From Streptomyces chilikensis (GTDB taxonomy: Bacteria; Actinomycetota; Actinomycetes; Streptomycetales; Streptomycetaceae): 37,010 nucleotides of DNA. Below the pieces are notes generated by a model. It made no database searches, was not told the DNA's origin, and saw only the letters and a list, made by a program, of their open reading frames with translations. The stretch covers positions 329,319 to 366,328 of the forward strand of contig NZ_LWCC02000005.1 of assembly GCF_001642695.1 (NCBI RefSeq), written 5' to 3'. The translations under genes were made by a program, and so were the position numbers. Each line of letters begins with the position of its first letter. Position 1 is the first letter of the stretch. This document shows positions 9,903 to 17,083 of this stretch, piece by piece.

Positions 9903-10282
9903 GGGCGAAGAGACTACGTCCCCGCCGGGATCACCTGCCCGGCGCCTTCCGGAGCTGCTCCTCGTTCATGCCCGAGCGGCCGTGGACGTTCTTCCTCCTG
10001 GCCTCCTGGTGCAGATGGCCTCCTGGTACGGCCGGCCTCCCGGTACGGCCGGCCGTAGGCGGGTCCCTCGGATCCGCCGCCGGACCGCCGCCCGCGCGCG
10101 GGACGCGGGATGCGGGGGACGAGTCCTGGAGATGCCGTGGGGGAATGGTGCCGAAGCGATTGCCTCCGGTGACGCAGGTCACGCTGCCAGGGTGTACGGA
10201 TCCCCGCCGTCCGGCCTCTGTTCCAGTGCGCGGGTCCGAGCAGCCCGGCGTCCGGTCAGCCGACTCTTAGGGGAGCAGACGT
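9903..10282. other. 380-bp intergenic region between nfi and the ssgD-like gene
   Basis: No convincing gene lies here. A GGCCTCCTGGT element starts at 10000 and recurs at 10018 and 10034; the last two copies are nearly identical 17-mers (GGCCTCCYGGTACGGCC) repeated with a 16-bp period, ending at 10050. A perfect palindrome GTGAC-GCAG-GTCAC occupies 10169-10182, about 100 bp before the ssgD-like start. It resembles a BldD half-site pair but the spacer is one base short. A GGGGAG ribosome site is at 10271-10276. The ssgD promoter is presumably here, but no standard -35/-10 stands out, which would fit an ECF or sporulation sigma factor. Confidence 0.5.
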
Positions 10283-10699
10283 TTGTCCACCGTCATCGAG
10301 CACCCGGTTCAGGCCCGTCTCGTCGCCGCGGCTCCGCGGATGACGGTGATCCCGTCGACGATGCACTACGACACCGGTGACCCGTTCGCGGTGCGGATGA
10401 CCTTCCCGGGCCCGGCCACCCTGGAAGGGGTGGAGGTGTGCTGGACGTTCTCGCGGGACCTGCTGGCCGAGGGACTGCGGGGGCCGCACGGCGTGGGGGA
10501 CGTGCGGGTGCTGCCGTACGCGGAGGGGCGCACGGCGCTGGAGTTCCACTCCCCCGAGGGCGCCGCCGTGGTGCACGTGCCGACCGAGGAGGTGCGCCGG
10601 TTCCTGGCGGCCTCCGCCGCACTGGTGCCGTTCGGCGGCGAGCACCTGCACCTGGACCTCGACCACGACCTGGCGCGGCTGATGCGGGACGTGATCTGA
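10283..10699 (+). CDS. ssgD: SsgA-like sporulation and cell division protein (SsgD-like)
   Basis: A 138-residue SsgA-like protein (SALP), a family restricted to sporulating actinomycetes that controls septum placement and peptidoglycan maintenance. Family features include the N-terminal beta strand region, the core PFAVRMTFPGPATLEGVEVCWTF (seen at residues 34-56), FSRDLLAEGL, and the C-terminal FGGEHLHLDLDHDLARLM. The start is TTG 10283: an in-frame TAG lies five codons upstream, GGGGAG is correctly spaced, and the next in-frame ATG (residue 20) would remove conserved sequence. I assign SsgD from the sequence pattern and from gene order remembered for S. coelicolor (ssgD near the fad and ligase genes); the SALP subgroup is less certain than the family. 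Confidence 0.85.
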   Translation: MSTVIEHPVQARLVAAAPRMTVIPSTMHYDTGDPFAVRMTFPGPATLEGVEVCWTFSRDLLAEGLRGPHGVGDVRVLPYAEGRTALEFHSPEGAAVVHVPTEEVRRFLAASAALVPFGGEHLHLDLDHDLARLMRDVI

Positions 10700-10743
10700 G
10701 GAGGCAACGTCCGCCTGCCCGGGGCGGGCGGGCGGAGGCGCGG

Positions 10744-10992
10744 GAAAACACCTCGCACCGCCGGGAGGCGGTGGGTACTCTGGCGGTGGTTCTGTTGCCG
10801 TCGATCGGAGAAGGACGTTGCTCGTCTGAGGTCATGGGACACCGCGCCGCACCCCGTCACACCGGGGCTGTCGCGTCGCGCGTGCGACCTCGGACGTCAT
10901 GAGCCGTCCACCGCCGCAGGGCCTCTTCCACGGCCTCGGCACGGTGTCTCGATACGCGATCACCCGACCGCACCCCACCATCGCGAGGCTTC
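10744..10992 (+). promoter_or_regulatory. Promoter and structured leader of the ABC-F gene
   Basis: GAAAACA (10744-10750) lies directly upstream of a weak -35 region and TACTCT (10776-10781) fits TANNNT, an arrangement like WblC/WhiB7-dependent promoters. The predicted RNA starts near 10788, leaving a leader of about 205 nt. It contains the mini-ORF at 10818-10829. An 11-bp stem (10823-10833 with 10886-10896, one G-U) includes the mini-ORF stop codon. An inner CCCCG/CGGGG hairpin (10852-10867) and a GTCGC/GCGAC hairpin (10875-10888) are also present. The last competes for bases 10886-10888 of the 11-bp stem, so the two are mutually exclusive. A second short frame, ATG 10834 to TGA 10902 (22 codons, arginine-rich), is also possible. 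Confidence 0.5.
10818..10829 (+). CDS. Possible three-codon leader mini-ORF (MLV)
   Basis: TTG CTC GTC TGA encodes the peptide MLV and is preceded by a near-ideal ribosome site, GGAGAAGGA (10807-10815), the best in this leader. Its last codons and stop form the left arm of the leader's 11-bp stem, so a ribosome paused here would keep the stem open. Short upstream ORFs of this kind control many ABC-F resistance genes through drug-stalled ribosomes. This one is inferred from sequence only. Confidence 0.4.
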   Translation: MLV

Positions 10993-12633
10993 GTGTCAAC
11001 CACCGCCACCCCTTCGGTCACCGCCGCGTCCCTGTCGTTCTCCTGGCCGGACGGCACCCCCGTGCTGGAGGACCTGGACGTCTCCTTCACCCCCGGCCGC
11101 ACCGGGCTCGTCGGCGTCAACGGCGCCGGCAAGTCGACCCTGCTCAAGCTGATCGCCGGGGAACTCGCCCCGACCGGCGGATTCGTCCGGGTGACCGGTG
11201 AACTCGGTCACCTCCCGCAGAACGTCACCCTCGACACCGCGCTCCGCGTCGACCGGGCGCTGGGCATCGCGGAGAAGCGCGCCGCGTTGCACGCCATCGA
11301 GTCCGGCGACGTCGCCGAGGAGCACTTCGAGACGGTCGGCGACGACTGGGACGTCGAGGAGCGCGCCCTGGCCACCCTCGGCGAACTGGGTCTGGACCAC
11401 CTGGACCTGGACCGCACGGTCGGCGAGCTGTCCGGCGGCGAGTCGGTGCTGCTGCGGCTGACCGCTCTGCTGCTGCGCCGCCCCGACGTCCTGCTGCTGG
11501 ACGAGCCCACCAACAACCTGGACGTCCACGCCCGCCGCCGGCTCTACGACACCGTGGCCGGCTGGAGCGGCGGCTCCCGGATCGTGATCATGGTCAGTCA
11601 CGACCGTGAACTGCTGGAACTCGCCGACCGCATCGCCGACCTGCGCTCGGGGGAGGTCACCTGGTACGGCGGCAACCTCACCGCCTACGAGGAGGCGCTG
11701 GCCGCCGAACAGGAGGCCGCCCAGCGCACGGTGCGCGCCGCCGAGGCGGACGTGCGCCGCCAGAAGCGCGAACTCGTGGAGGCGCGGACCAAGTTGGCCA
11801 AGCGCAGGAAGTACGGCCAGAAGATGAACGAGCAGAAGCGCGAACCCAAGATCGTAATGGGGTTGCGGAAGAACGCCGCCGAGCAGTCGGCCGGCAAGCA
11901 CCGGGCGATGCACCAGGAGCGCCTCGCCGACGCCCGGGAGCGGCTGGACGAGGCGGAGCTGGCGCTGCGCGAGGACGACGAGATCCGCGTCGACCTGCCG
12001 GCCACCGCCGTTCCGCCCGGCCGGACCGTGCTGACGCTCGACGGGCTCAGGCCGCCGCACGGGGCGGTCCTGAAGGGGGTGTTCGAGGTGCGGGGCCCGG
12101 AGCGGATCGCCCTGGTGGGCCGCAACGGCTCCGGCAAGACGACGCTGCTGCGGACGCTGGCCGGGGAGCTGGCCCCGGTGTCCGGCGAGGCGGTCACGCA
12201 CGTTCCGGCGCGCTTCCTGCCGCAGCGGCTGGACATCCTCGACGACGAGCTGTCGGTCGCCCAGAACGTGGCCCGGTTCGCGCCCGGCGCCACCGTCAAC
12301 CAGGTGCGGGCCAGGCTGGCCAGGTTCCTCTTCCGCGGGGCCCGGGCCGACCAGCCGGCCGGGACGCTCTCCGGCGGCGAGCGGTTCCGGGCGGCGCTGG
12401 CCGCGCTGATGCTGGCCGAGCCGGCGCCGCAGCTGCTGATGCTGGACGAGCCGACCAACAACCTGGACATGGCGAGCGTGCGTCAGCTGACCAGGGCGCT
12501 CGAGGGGTACCGGGGCGCTCTGCTGGTGGCCAGTCACGACCTGCCGTTCCTGGACTCGATCGGCGTCACCCGGTGGCTGATGGCCGACGGGGAGCTGACG
12601 GAGATCACCCGGGAGGACCTCGAACGGCCCTGA
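10993..12633 (+). CDS. ABC-F family ATPase, antibiotic-resistance (ribosome protection) type
   Basis: A 546-residue soluble protein with two ATP-binding cassettes and no membrane segment, the ABC-F layout. NBD1 has Walker A GVNGAGKST, signature LSGGESVLLRL and Walker B LLLDEPTNNLD. An arginine/lysine-rich interdomain linker with coiled-coil helices (about 200-330, KRELVEARTKLAKRRKYGQK) enters the ribosome tRNA exit site in this family. NBD2 has GRNGSGKTT, LSGGERFRAAL and LMLDEPTNNLD. Such proteins displace macrolides, lincosamides, streptogramins or pleuromutilins from the ribosome; others are translation factors. The GTG start at 10993 has a modest GAGG site. A long structured leader precedes it and a strong hairpin follows, so it is monocistronic. 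The drug class is not predictable from this sequence. Confidence 0.9.
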   Translation: MSTTATPSVTAASLSFSWPDGTPVLEDLDVSFTPGRTGLVGVNGAGKSTLLKLIAGELAPTGGFVRVTGELGHLPQNVTLDTALRVDRALGIAEKRAALHAIESGDVAEEHFETVGDDWDVEERALATLGELGLDHLDLDRTVGELSGGESVLLRLTALLLRRPDVLLLDEPTNNLDVHARRRLYDTVAGWSGGSRIVIMVSHDRELLELADRIADLRSGEVTWYGGNLTAYEEALAAEQEAAQRTVRAAEADVRRQKRELVEARTKLAKRRKYGQKMNEQKREPKIVMGLRKNAAEQSAGKHRAMHQERLADARERLDEAELALREDDEIRVDLPATAVPPGRTVLTLDGLRPPHGAVLKGVFEVRGPERIALVGRNGSGKTTLLRTLAGELAPVSGEAVTHVPARFLPQRLDILDDELSVAQNVARFAPGATVNQVRARLARFLFRGARADQPAGTLSGGERFRAALAALMLAEPAPQLLMLDEPTNNLDMASVRQLTRALEGYRGALLVASHDLPFLDSIGVTRWLMADGELTEITREDLERP

Positions 12634-12666
12634 CTCCACGGCCGGGGGAGGCGGGCGGTGCACACT

Positions 12667-12701
12667 CGGCGGTGCCCGCGGTTCGTCCGCGGGCACCGCC
12701 G
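12667..12701 (+). terminator. Strong hairpin terminator after the ABC-F gene
   Basis: A perfect 15-bp stem, left arm 12667-12681 and right arm 12687-12701, closes a five-base TTCGT loop 33 bp after the ABC-F stop codon. It is almost entirely G and C with no T tract. It lies before the VOC start at 12727, so it should isolate the two genes, although the VOC promoter must then lie very close to its start. Confidence 0.8.
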
Positions 12702-12726
12702 CACCCCCGACGACCGTGAGGCAACC

Positions 12727-13518
12727 GTGCTGACCACCGCATTCGTTCCCGGCTCCCCGAACTGGATCGACCTGGGCACGCCCGATCTCGACGGGGCGAC
12801 GGCCTTCTACGGCGGCCTCTTCGGCTGGCGGTTCCGCTCCGCCGGCCCGGACGCCGGGGGCTCCGGGTTCTTCACCTCCGGCGGACGGACGGTGGCCGGC
12901 GGCACGGAGCTCCCCGCCGGCGCCGCTCCCCCGTCGTGGACGGTGTACTTCCGTTCCGACGACGTGGACGCCACCGCGCGGGCGGTCCGGAAGACGCGGG
13001 GAAGGGTGGTGGTGGAGCCCGGCGAGGTGACGGGGAAGGGCCGCACGGCGGTCCTCGCCGATCCGATGCGCGCGCCGTTCGGCGTCCGGCAGCCGGGGAC
13101 GCCGGCCGGGCTGGACGTCGCGGGTGAGGACGGCGCCCTGTGCTGGGTGGAGCTGCACACCACGGACGTGGCGGGGGCGGCGGGCTTCTACCACTCCGTG
13201 CTGGGCTGGGAGACGTCCTCGGTCGCCTTCCCCGGCGGCCGCTACACCTGCGTCAATCCGGCGGGCGCCGGGGAGGAGGGCACGTTCGGCGGTGTGGTCG
13301 GCCCGGTGGGCGACCCCGTGGAGGCGGGGGGCGGGTCGTACTGGCTGCCCTACTTCGCCGTGGCGGACGTCGACGCCGTCGCCGGCCGGGCCCGTGAGCG
13401 GGGCGGCGCGGTGCGGCTGGAGCCCACCGATGTCGCGGGTGTCGGCCGGACGGCCCGCCTCGCGGACCCCCGCGGCGCCCGTTTCGCCGTGCTCCGCCCG
13501 GATCCCGTCCGGGGGTGA
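12727..13518 (+). CDS. Two-domain VOC (glyoxalase/bleomycin-resistance fold) protein
   Basis: A 263-residue protein built from two vicinal-oxygen-chelate domains (about 1-120 and 130-263). Each begins with the motif pattern W-(I/V)-(D/E)-L followed by (A/G)-x-x-FY and GW: PNWIDLGTPDLDGATAFYGG and LCWVELHTTDVAGAAGFYHS. This duplicated form resembles Streptomyces proteins annotated as hydroxylases or glyoxalase-like. Some family members are dioxygenases or drug-binding proteins, and no specific substrate can be assigned. I start at GTG 12727, preceded by GTGAGG; an open frame continues 23 codons upstream but runs back through the terminator hairpin. It is convergent with the LigD polymerase gene, 34 bp away. 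Confidence 0.85.
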   Translation: MLTTAFVPGSPNWIDLGTPDLDGATAFYGGLFGWRFRSAGPDAGGSGFFTSGGRTVAGGTELPAGAAPPSWTVYFRSDDVDATARAVRKTRGRVVVEPGEVTGKGRTAVLADPMRAPFGVRQPGTPAGLDVAGEDGALCWVELHTTDVAGAAGFYHSVLGWETSSVAFPGGRYTCVNPAGAGEEGTFGGVVGPVGDPVEAGGGSYWLPYFAVADVDAVAGRARERGGAVRLEPTDVAGVGRTARLADPRGARFAVLRPDPVRG

Positions 13519-13552
13519 GCCCGCACGGCCCGTCCGCGGCGCGGAGGCGGGG

Positions 13553-14563
13553 TCAGGACTTCCTGGCCCGGCTCGGCCGCACCCGCTTCGGCTCCCCCGG
13601 CATCTTCGGATGATCCGGCGGGTACGGCAGGTCCCCCAGCCCGTGTTCCGCCTCGTCCCGCCGGGCCAGCTCCAGCAGCGGTTCCAGCGAGAACGCGTGC
13701 TCCTCCATGTCCGCGTGCACGTCGCCCACGTCGGCGTACCGCGCCGCCATGGTCCGGATGTCGAAGTCCTCCGGCCGCGCCTCCCCCACCTCCTCCCAGC
13801 GCAGCGGCGCGGAGACCGGGGCGTGCGGCCTGGGCCGGACGGAGTAGGCGGAGGCGATGGTCCGGTCGCGCGCCGTCTGGTTGTAGTCGACGAAGATCTT
13901 CTCGCCCCTCTCCTCCTTCCACCACCTGGTGGTGACCCGCTCCGGCATCCGCCGCTCCAGCTCCCGGCCCGCCGCGATCGCCGCGCGCCGCACCTCGGTG
14001 AAGGTCCACCGCGGTGCGATCGGCACGAAGACGTGGATGCCGCGGCCGCCCGAGGTCTTGGGCCAGCCGCGGACACCGTGCTCCTCCAGCACGGCGCGCA
14101 GTTCGCGGGCGGCGGCGACGGCGTCCTCGTAGCCGGTGCCCGGCTGCGGGTCGAGGTCCAGGCGCAGTTCGTCGGGCCGGTCGGCGTCGGCCCGGCGCAC
14201 CGGCCACGGGTGGAAGGTCACCGTGTTGAACTGCACCGCCCAGACCACGGCGGCGATCTCCGTCGGACACATCTCGTCGGCGCGGCGCCCGCTGGGGAAG
14301 GTGACGCGCGCCGTGGGGATCCAGTCGGGGTGGTTCCTGGGCATGCGTTTCTGGAAGAACCACTCCCCCTCGACGCCGTCCGGGTAGCGCTGGAGGGCGG
14401 TGGGCCGCTCCCGCAGCGCGCGCAGGACGCCCGGGCCCACGGCGAGGTAGTACTCGGCCAGGTCGCGCTTGGTCCAGCCTCTCTCGGGGAAGATCACCTT
14501 GTCCGGGTGGGACAGGCGCACCTTCCGTCCCGCGGCGTCCAGTTCCACGGCGTCGTCACCCAT
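13553..14563 (-). CDS. LigD-type polymerase (primase) domain protein of NHEJ
   Basis: A stand-alone 336-residue archaeo-eukaryotic-primase-like polymerase, equivalent to the polymerase domain of LigD. It adds nucleotides, preferably ribonucleotides, at broken DNA ends during non-homologous end joining. The metal-binding pair is in ELRLDLDPQ (D136, D138). The nucleotide-binding motif SGGRGIHVFVP (171-181) and the third acidic region IFVDYNQTARDRTIASAYS are present, as is HPDKVIFPERGWTKRDLAEYY at the N-terminus. The ATG at 14563 is chosen; a GTG three codons upstream is possible. No nuclease or ligase domain is fused; the ligase is the divergent neighbour. No Ku gene lies in the window. Confidence 0.9.
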   Translation of the reverse strand: MGDDAVELDAAGRKVRLSHPDKVIFPERGWTKRDLAEYYLAVGPGVLRALRERPTALQRYPDGVEGEWFFQKRMPRNHPDWIPTARVTFPSGRRADEMCPTEIAAVVWAVQFNTVTFHPWPVRRADADRPDELRLDLDPQPGTGYEDAVAAARELRAVLEEHGVRGWPKTSGGRGIHVFVPIAPRWTFTEVRRAAIAAGRELERRMPERVTTRWWKEERGEKIFVDYNQTARDRTIASAYSVRPRPHAPVSAPLRWEEVGEARPEDFDIRTMAARYADVGDVHADMEEHAFSLEPLLELARRDEAEHGLGDLPYPPDHPKMPGEPKRVRPSRARKS

Positions 14564-14614
14564 GTGTGCCACGGTAGGCGTGCCCCGGGCGGCCCGCACG
14601 CACAGAATCGGCCC
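14564..14614. promoter_or_regulatory. 51-bp bidirectional promoter with two leaderless starts
   Basis: The gap between the divergent polymerase and ligase genes is only 51 bp. On the minus strand TACCGT (14576-14571) lies seven bases before the polymerase ATG. On the plus strand CAGAAT (14603-14608) lies six bases before the ligase ATG. Neither gene has a Shine-Dalgarno sequence. Both transcripts are therefore likely to start at or next to their start codon. No clear -35 boxes are seen. Confidence 0.4.
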
Positions 14615-15682
14615 ATGGACCTGCCGGTGATGCCGCCCGTGAAGCCGATGCTCGCCAGGTCGGTGGCGAAGATCCCCGAGGGGATGCACTACGAGGCCAA
14701 GTGGGACGGTTTCCGCGCGATCGTGTTCCGCGACGGCGCGGAGCTGGAGCTCGGCAGCCGCACCGCCAAGCCGCTGACGCGCTACTTCCCCGAGCTGGCG
14801 GCGGCGCTGAGGGAGCGGCTGCCGGACCGGTGCGTGGTGGACGGCGAGATCGTGGTCGCCCGGGAGTGGCGGCTGGACTTCGACGCCCTGGCCGAGCGCA
14901 TCCATCCGGCGGAGTCCCGGGTGCGCGCCCTGGCGGAGCGCACCCCGGCGTCGTTCGTCGCCTTCGACCTCCTGGCGCTCGGTGACGACGCGTTGACCGG
15001 GCGGCCGCTGACGGAGCGCCGGGCGCTGCTGGAGGAGGCGCTCGAGGGCGTGGAGCCGCCGGTCCACCTGGCGCCGGCGACCGGGGACGTCGAGGTGGCG
15101 CGGCGGTGGTTCGGGCGGTTCGAGGGGGCGGGGCTGGACGGGGTGGTCGCCAAGCCGCCGGAATCGACGTACCGGCCGGACGAGCGGGCCATGTTCAAGA
15201 TCAAGCACGAGCGGACCGCGGACGTGGTGGTGGCCGGTTACCGGCTGCACAGGAGCGGCCCGGTGGTGGGCTCGCTGCTGCTGGGACTGCACGACGGCCA
15301 CGGGGTGCTCCAGCACGTGGGAGTGTGCGCGGCGTTCACCATGGAGCGGCGGGCGGAGCTGGTGGAGGAGCTGGAGCCGCTCCGGCTGGACGACGTGGCG
15401 GGGCACCCGTGGGCGGCGTGGGAGGACGCGGCGGCGCACGGGCCGACGCGGCTGCCGGGGGCGCCGAGCCGCTGGTCCGGGGAGAGGGACCGGTCGTGGG
15501 TGCCGCTGCGGCCGGAGCTGGTGGCGGAGGTGGCGTACGACCACATGGAGAACGGGGCGCGGTTCCGGCACACGGCGCGCTTCCGCCGCTGGCGGCCGGA
15601 CCGCACCCCGCGGAGCTGCACGTTCGCGCAGCTGGAGGAGCCGGTGCGTTACGACCTCGGCGAGGTCCTGGGCATGGGATGA
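14615..15682 (+). CDS. ATP-dependent DNA ligase of the LigD/LigC type
   Basis: A 355-residue ATP-dependent ligase that seals breaks in end joining or gap repair. The AMP-accepting lysine is K29 in EAKWDGFRAI (motif I). The other nucleotidyltransferase motifs follow in order: ELGSRTAKPLTRYFPEL (motif Ia/II), VVDGEIVV (III), FVAFDLLALG (IIIa), LDGVVAKPPESTYRPDE (IV) and MFKIKHERTADVVVAGYR (V). An OB-fold domain covers about 215-330, and the C-terminus contains RFRRWRPDRTPRSCTFAQL. ATG 14615 matches the family start MDLPVMPPVKPMLA. It is divergent from the LigD polymerase, so the functions fused in Mycobacterium LigD are split here into neighbouring genes. Confidence 0.94.
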   Translation: MDLPVMPPVKPMLARSVAKIPEGMHYEAKWDGFRAIVFRDGAELELGSRTAKPLTRYFPELAAALRERLPDRCVVDGEIVVAREWRLDFDALAERIHPAESRVRALAERTPASFVAFDLLALGDDALTGRPLTERRALLEEALEGVEPPVHLAPATGDVEVARRWFGRFEGAGLDGVVAKPPESTYRPDERAMFKIKHERTADVVVAGYRLHRSGPVVGSLLLGLHDGHGVLQHVGVCAAFTMERRAELVEELEPLRLDDVAGHPWAAWEDAAAHGPTRLPGAPSRWSGERDRSWVPLRPELVAEVAYDHMENGARFRHTARFRRWRPDRTPRSCTFAQLEEPVRYDLGEVLGMG

Positions 15683-15716
15683 CGTTCCGTGAGAGGCGTT
15701 CCGCCGGAGGCCCGCC

Positions 15717-16907
15717 TCAGGGGTTGATGACGACCTTGACGGCGCCGTCACGCTTCTTCTGGAACATGTCGTACGCCTCGGGCGTCTCGGCGAGCGACAC
15801 GTGGTGGGTGGCGAAGTCGTCGACGCCCAGCGGGTCCTCGTCGGTGAGCAGCGGCAGGATCTCGTCGGTCCACCGCCGCACGTTGGCCTGGCCCATGCGC
15901 AGCTGGATCTGCTTGTCGAACAGGGTGAGCATGGGCATCGGGTCGGCCATGCCGCCGTAGACGCCGGAGAGGGAGATGGTGCCGCCGCGCCGCACCATCT
16001 CGATGGCCGTGTACAGGGCGGCCAGCCGGTCGATGCTGAACCGTTCGGCGAGGGGCCCGCTGATCTTCTGGGGGAGCAGGGCGGTGGCGTTCTGGGCGAG
16101 CCGGGCCACGGCGCTGCCGTGCGCCTCGGTGCCGACCGCGTCGATCACCGAGTCCGGGCCGCGTCCGCCGGTGGCGTCCCTGACGGCGGCGACCAGTTCC
16201 TTCTCGCTGTCGAAGTCGCGCAGGTCGAAGGTCTCCACGCCCCGGTCGCGGGCCCGGCGCAGCCGGTCGCCGACCAGGTCGACGCCGATGACCCGCTCCG
16301 CGCCCTTCTGGAGGGCGATCCGGCAGGCCATGTCGCCGATCGGCCCGAGGCCGAGGACGGCGAGGGTCCCGCCCGGCGGGACGGACGCGTACTCGACGGC
16401 CTGCCAGGCGGTGGGCAGCACGTCGGAGAGGTAGAGGAACCGGTCGTCCGAGGGGCCCTCGGGCACCTTGATCGGCCCGAAGTGCGCCTGCGGCACGCGC
16501 AGGTACTCGGCCTGGGCGCCGGGGACGGCGCCGTAGAGGCGGGTGTAGCCGAAGAGCTGGGCCCCCATCCCCTCTCCGGTCACCTGGGTGGTCTCGCACT
16601 GGGTGTGGAGGCCCTGGCCGCACATCCAGCAACTGCCGCAGGAGATCTGGAAGGGCACCACCACGCGGTCCCCGGGCATCAGCCCGGTCACTCCCGGTCC
16701 CACCTCCTCGACGATGCCCATGGGCTCGTGGCCGAGGATGTCGCCGGGGGTCATGAACGGGGTGAGGACCTCGTAGAGGTGGAGGTCGGATCCGCACAGT
16801 CCGGTGGAGGTGATCCGGATGATCGCGTCGGTGGGTTCCTCGATCCTCGGGTCGGGAACGGTCTCCACCCGGACGTCCCGCTTGCCCTGCCAGGTCACTG
16901 CCTTCAT
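15717..16907 (-). CDS. Zinc-dependent alcohol dehydrogenase, glutathione-independent formaldehyde dehydrogenase-like
   Basis: A 396-residue medium-chain dehydrogenase. Catalytic zinc ligands are in GLCGSDLH (C38) and GHEPMG (H60, E61). The structural zinc is held by four cysteines in CGSCWMCGQGLHTQC (C90, C93, C96, C104). The NAD-binding Rossmann loop is GLGPIGDMA, with an acidic residue after the second strand (VIGVDLVGDR) favouring NAD(H). The long insert and the C-terminus match the formaldehyde dismutase/dehydrogenase-like subgroup often annotated in Streptomyces next to stress genes. The actual substrate is unknown. ATG 16907 has GGAG upstream; the frame is open 14 codons further. The gene is convergent with the DNA ligase and divergent from the lipoprotein gene. 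Confidence 0.88.
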   Translation of the reverse strand: MKAVTWQGKRDVRVETVPDPRIEEPTDAIIRITSTGLCGSDLHLYEVLTPFMTPGDILGHEPMGIVEEVGPGVTGLMPGDRVVVPFQISCGSCWMCGQGLHTQCETTQVTGEGMGAQLFGYTRLYGAVPGAQAEYLRVPQAHFGPIKVPEGPSDDRFLYLSDVLPTAWQAVEYASVPPGGTLAVLGLGPIGDMACRIALQKGAERVIGVDLVGDRLRRARDRGVETFDLRDFDSEKELVAAVRDATGGRGPDSVIDAVGTEAHGSAVARLAQNATALLPQKISGPLAERFSIDRLAALYTAIEMVRRGGTISLSGVYGGMADPMPMLTLFDKQIQLRMGQANVRRWTDEILPLLTDEDPLGVDDFATHHVSLAETPEAYDMFQKKRDGAVKVVINP

Positions 16908-17083
16908 CGTGTCGGACTCCCTGCTTCCGCATGCTCTCGTCCGTGCCACGGGTACCCGGACGGCCTACACGAAACCGGCCGAACCGACATCTCCCGCCCG
17001 CCCGGGGTGCGGCGGGAAGCCGAAACGGGTACAGCACGAAGGACCGGTGCAGGTGTGTGAACCGAAGATCGGTGGCGGTGGGC

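Noticed and set aside
9931-10182. Minus-strand frame of 83 codons, ending in MNEEQLRKAPGR, upstream of nfi
   Set aside because: No ribosome site before either possible start and no recognisable domain; composition resembles noncoding frames.
10169-10182. BldD box before the ssgD-like gene
   Set aside because: The spacer between half-sites is four bases instead of five, so it does not match the BldD consensus; reported only as a palindrome.
10899-11201. 100-codon frame starting in the ABC-F leader and crossing the ABC-F start
   Set aside because: After the ABC-F start it is merely a shifted reading of that gene; kept only as part of the leader discussion.
10996-14076. Open frame of over 1000 codons antisense to the ABC-F, VOC and LigD polymerase genes
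   Set aside because: It is low-complexity (Arg, Gly, Pro, His) and lies opposite three genes with clear family motifs; such frames are common in GC-rich DNA.
15683-15716. Terminator between the convergent DNA ligase and alcohol dehydrogenase genes
   Set aside because: Only a five-pair imperfect stem with a long loop can be drawn in the 34-bp gap.
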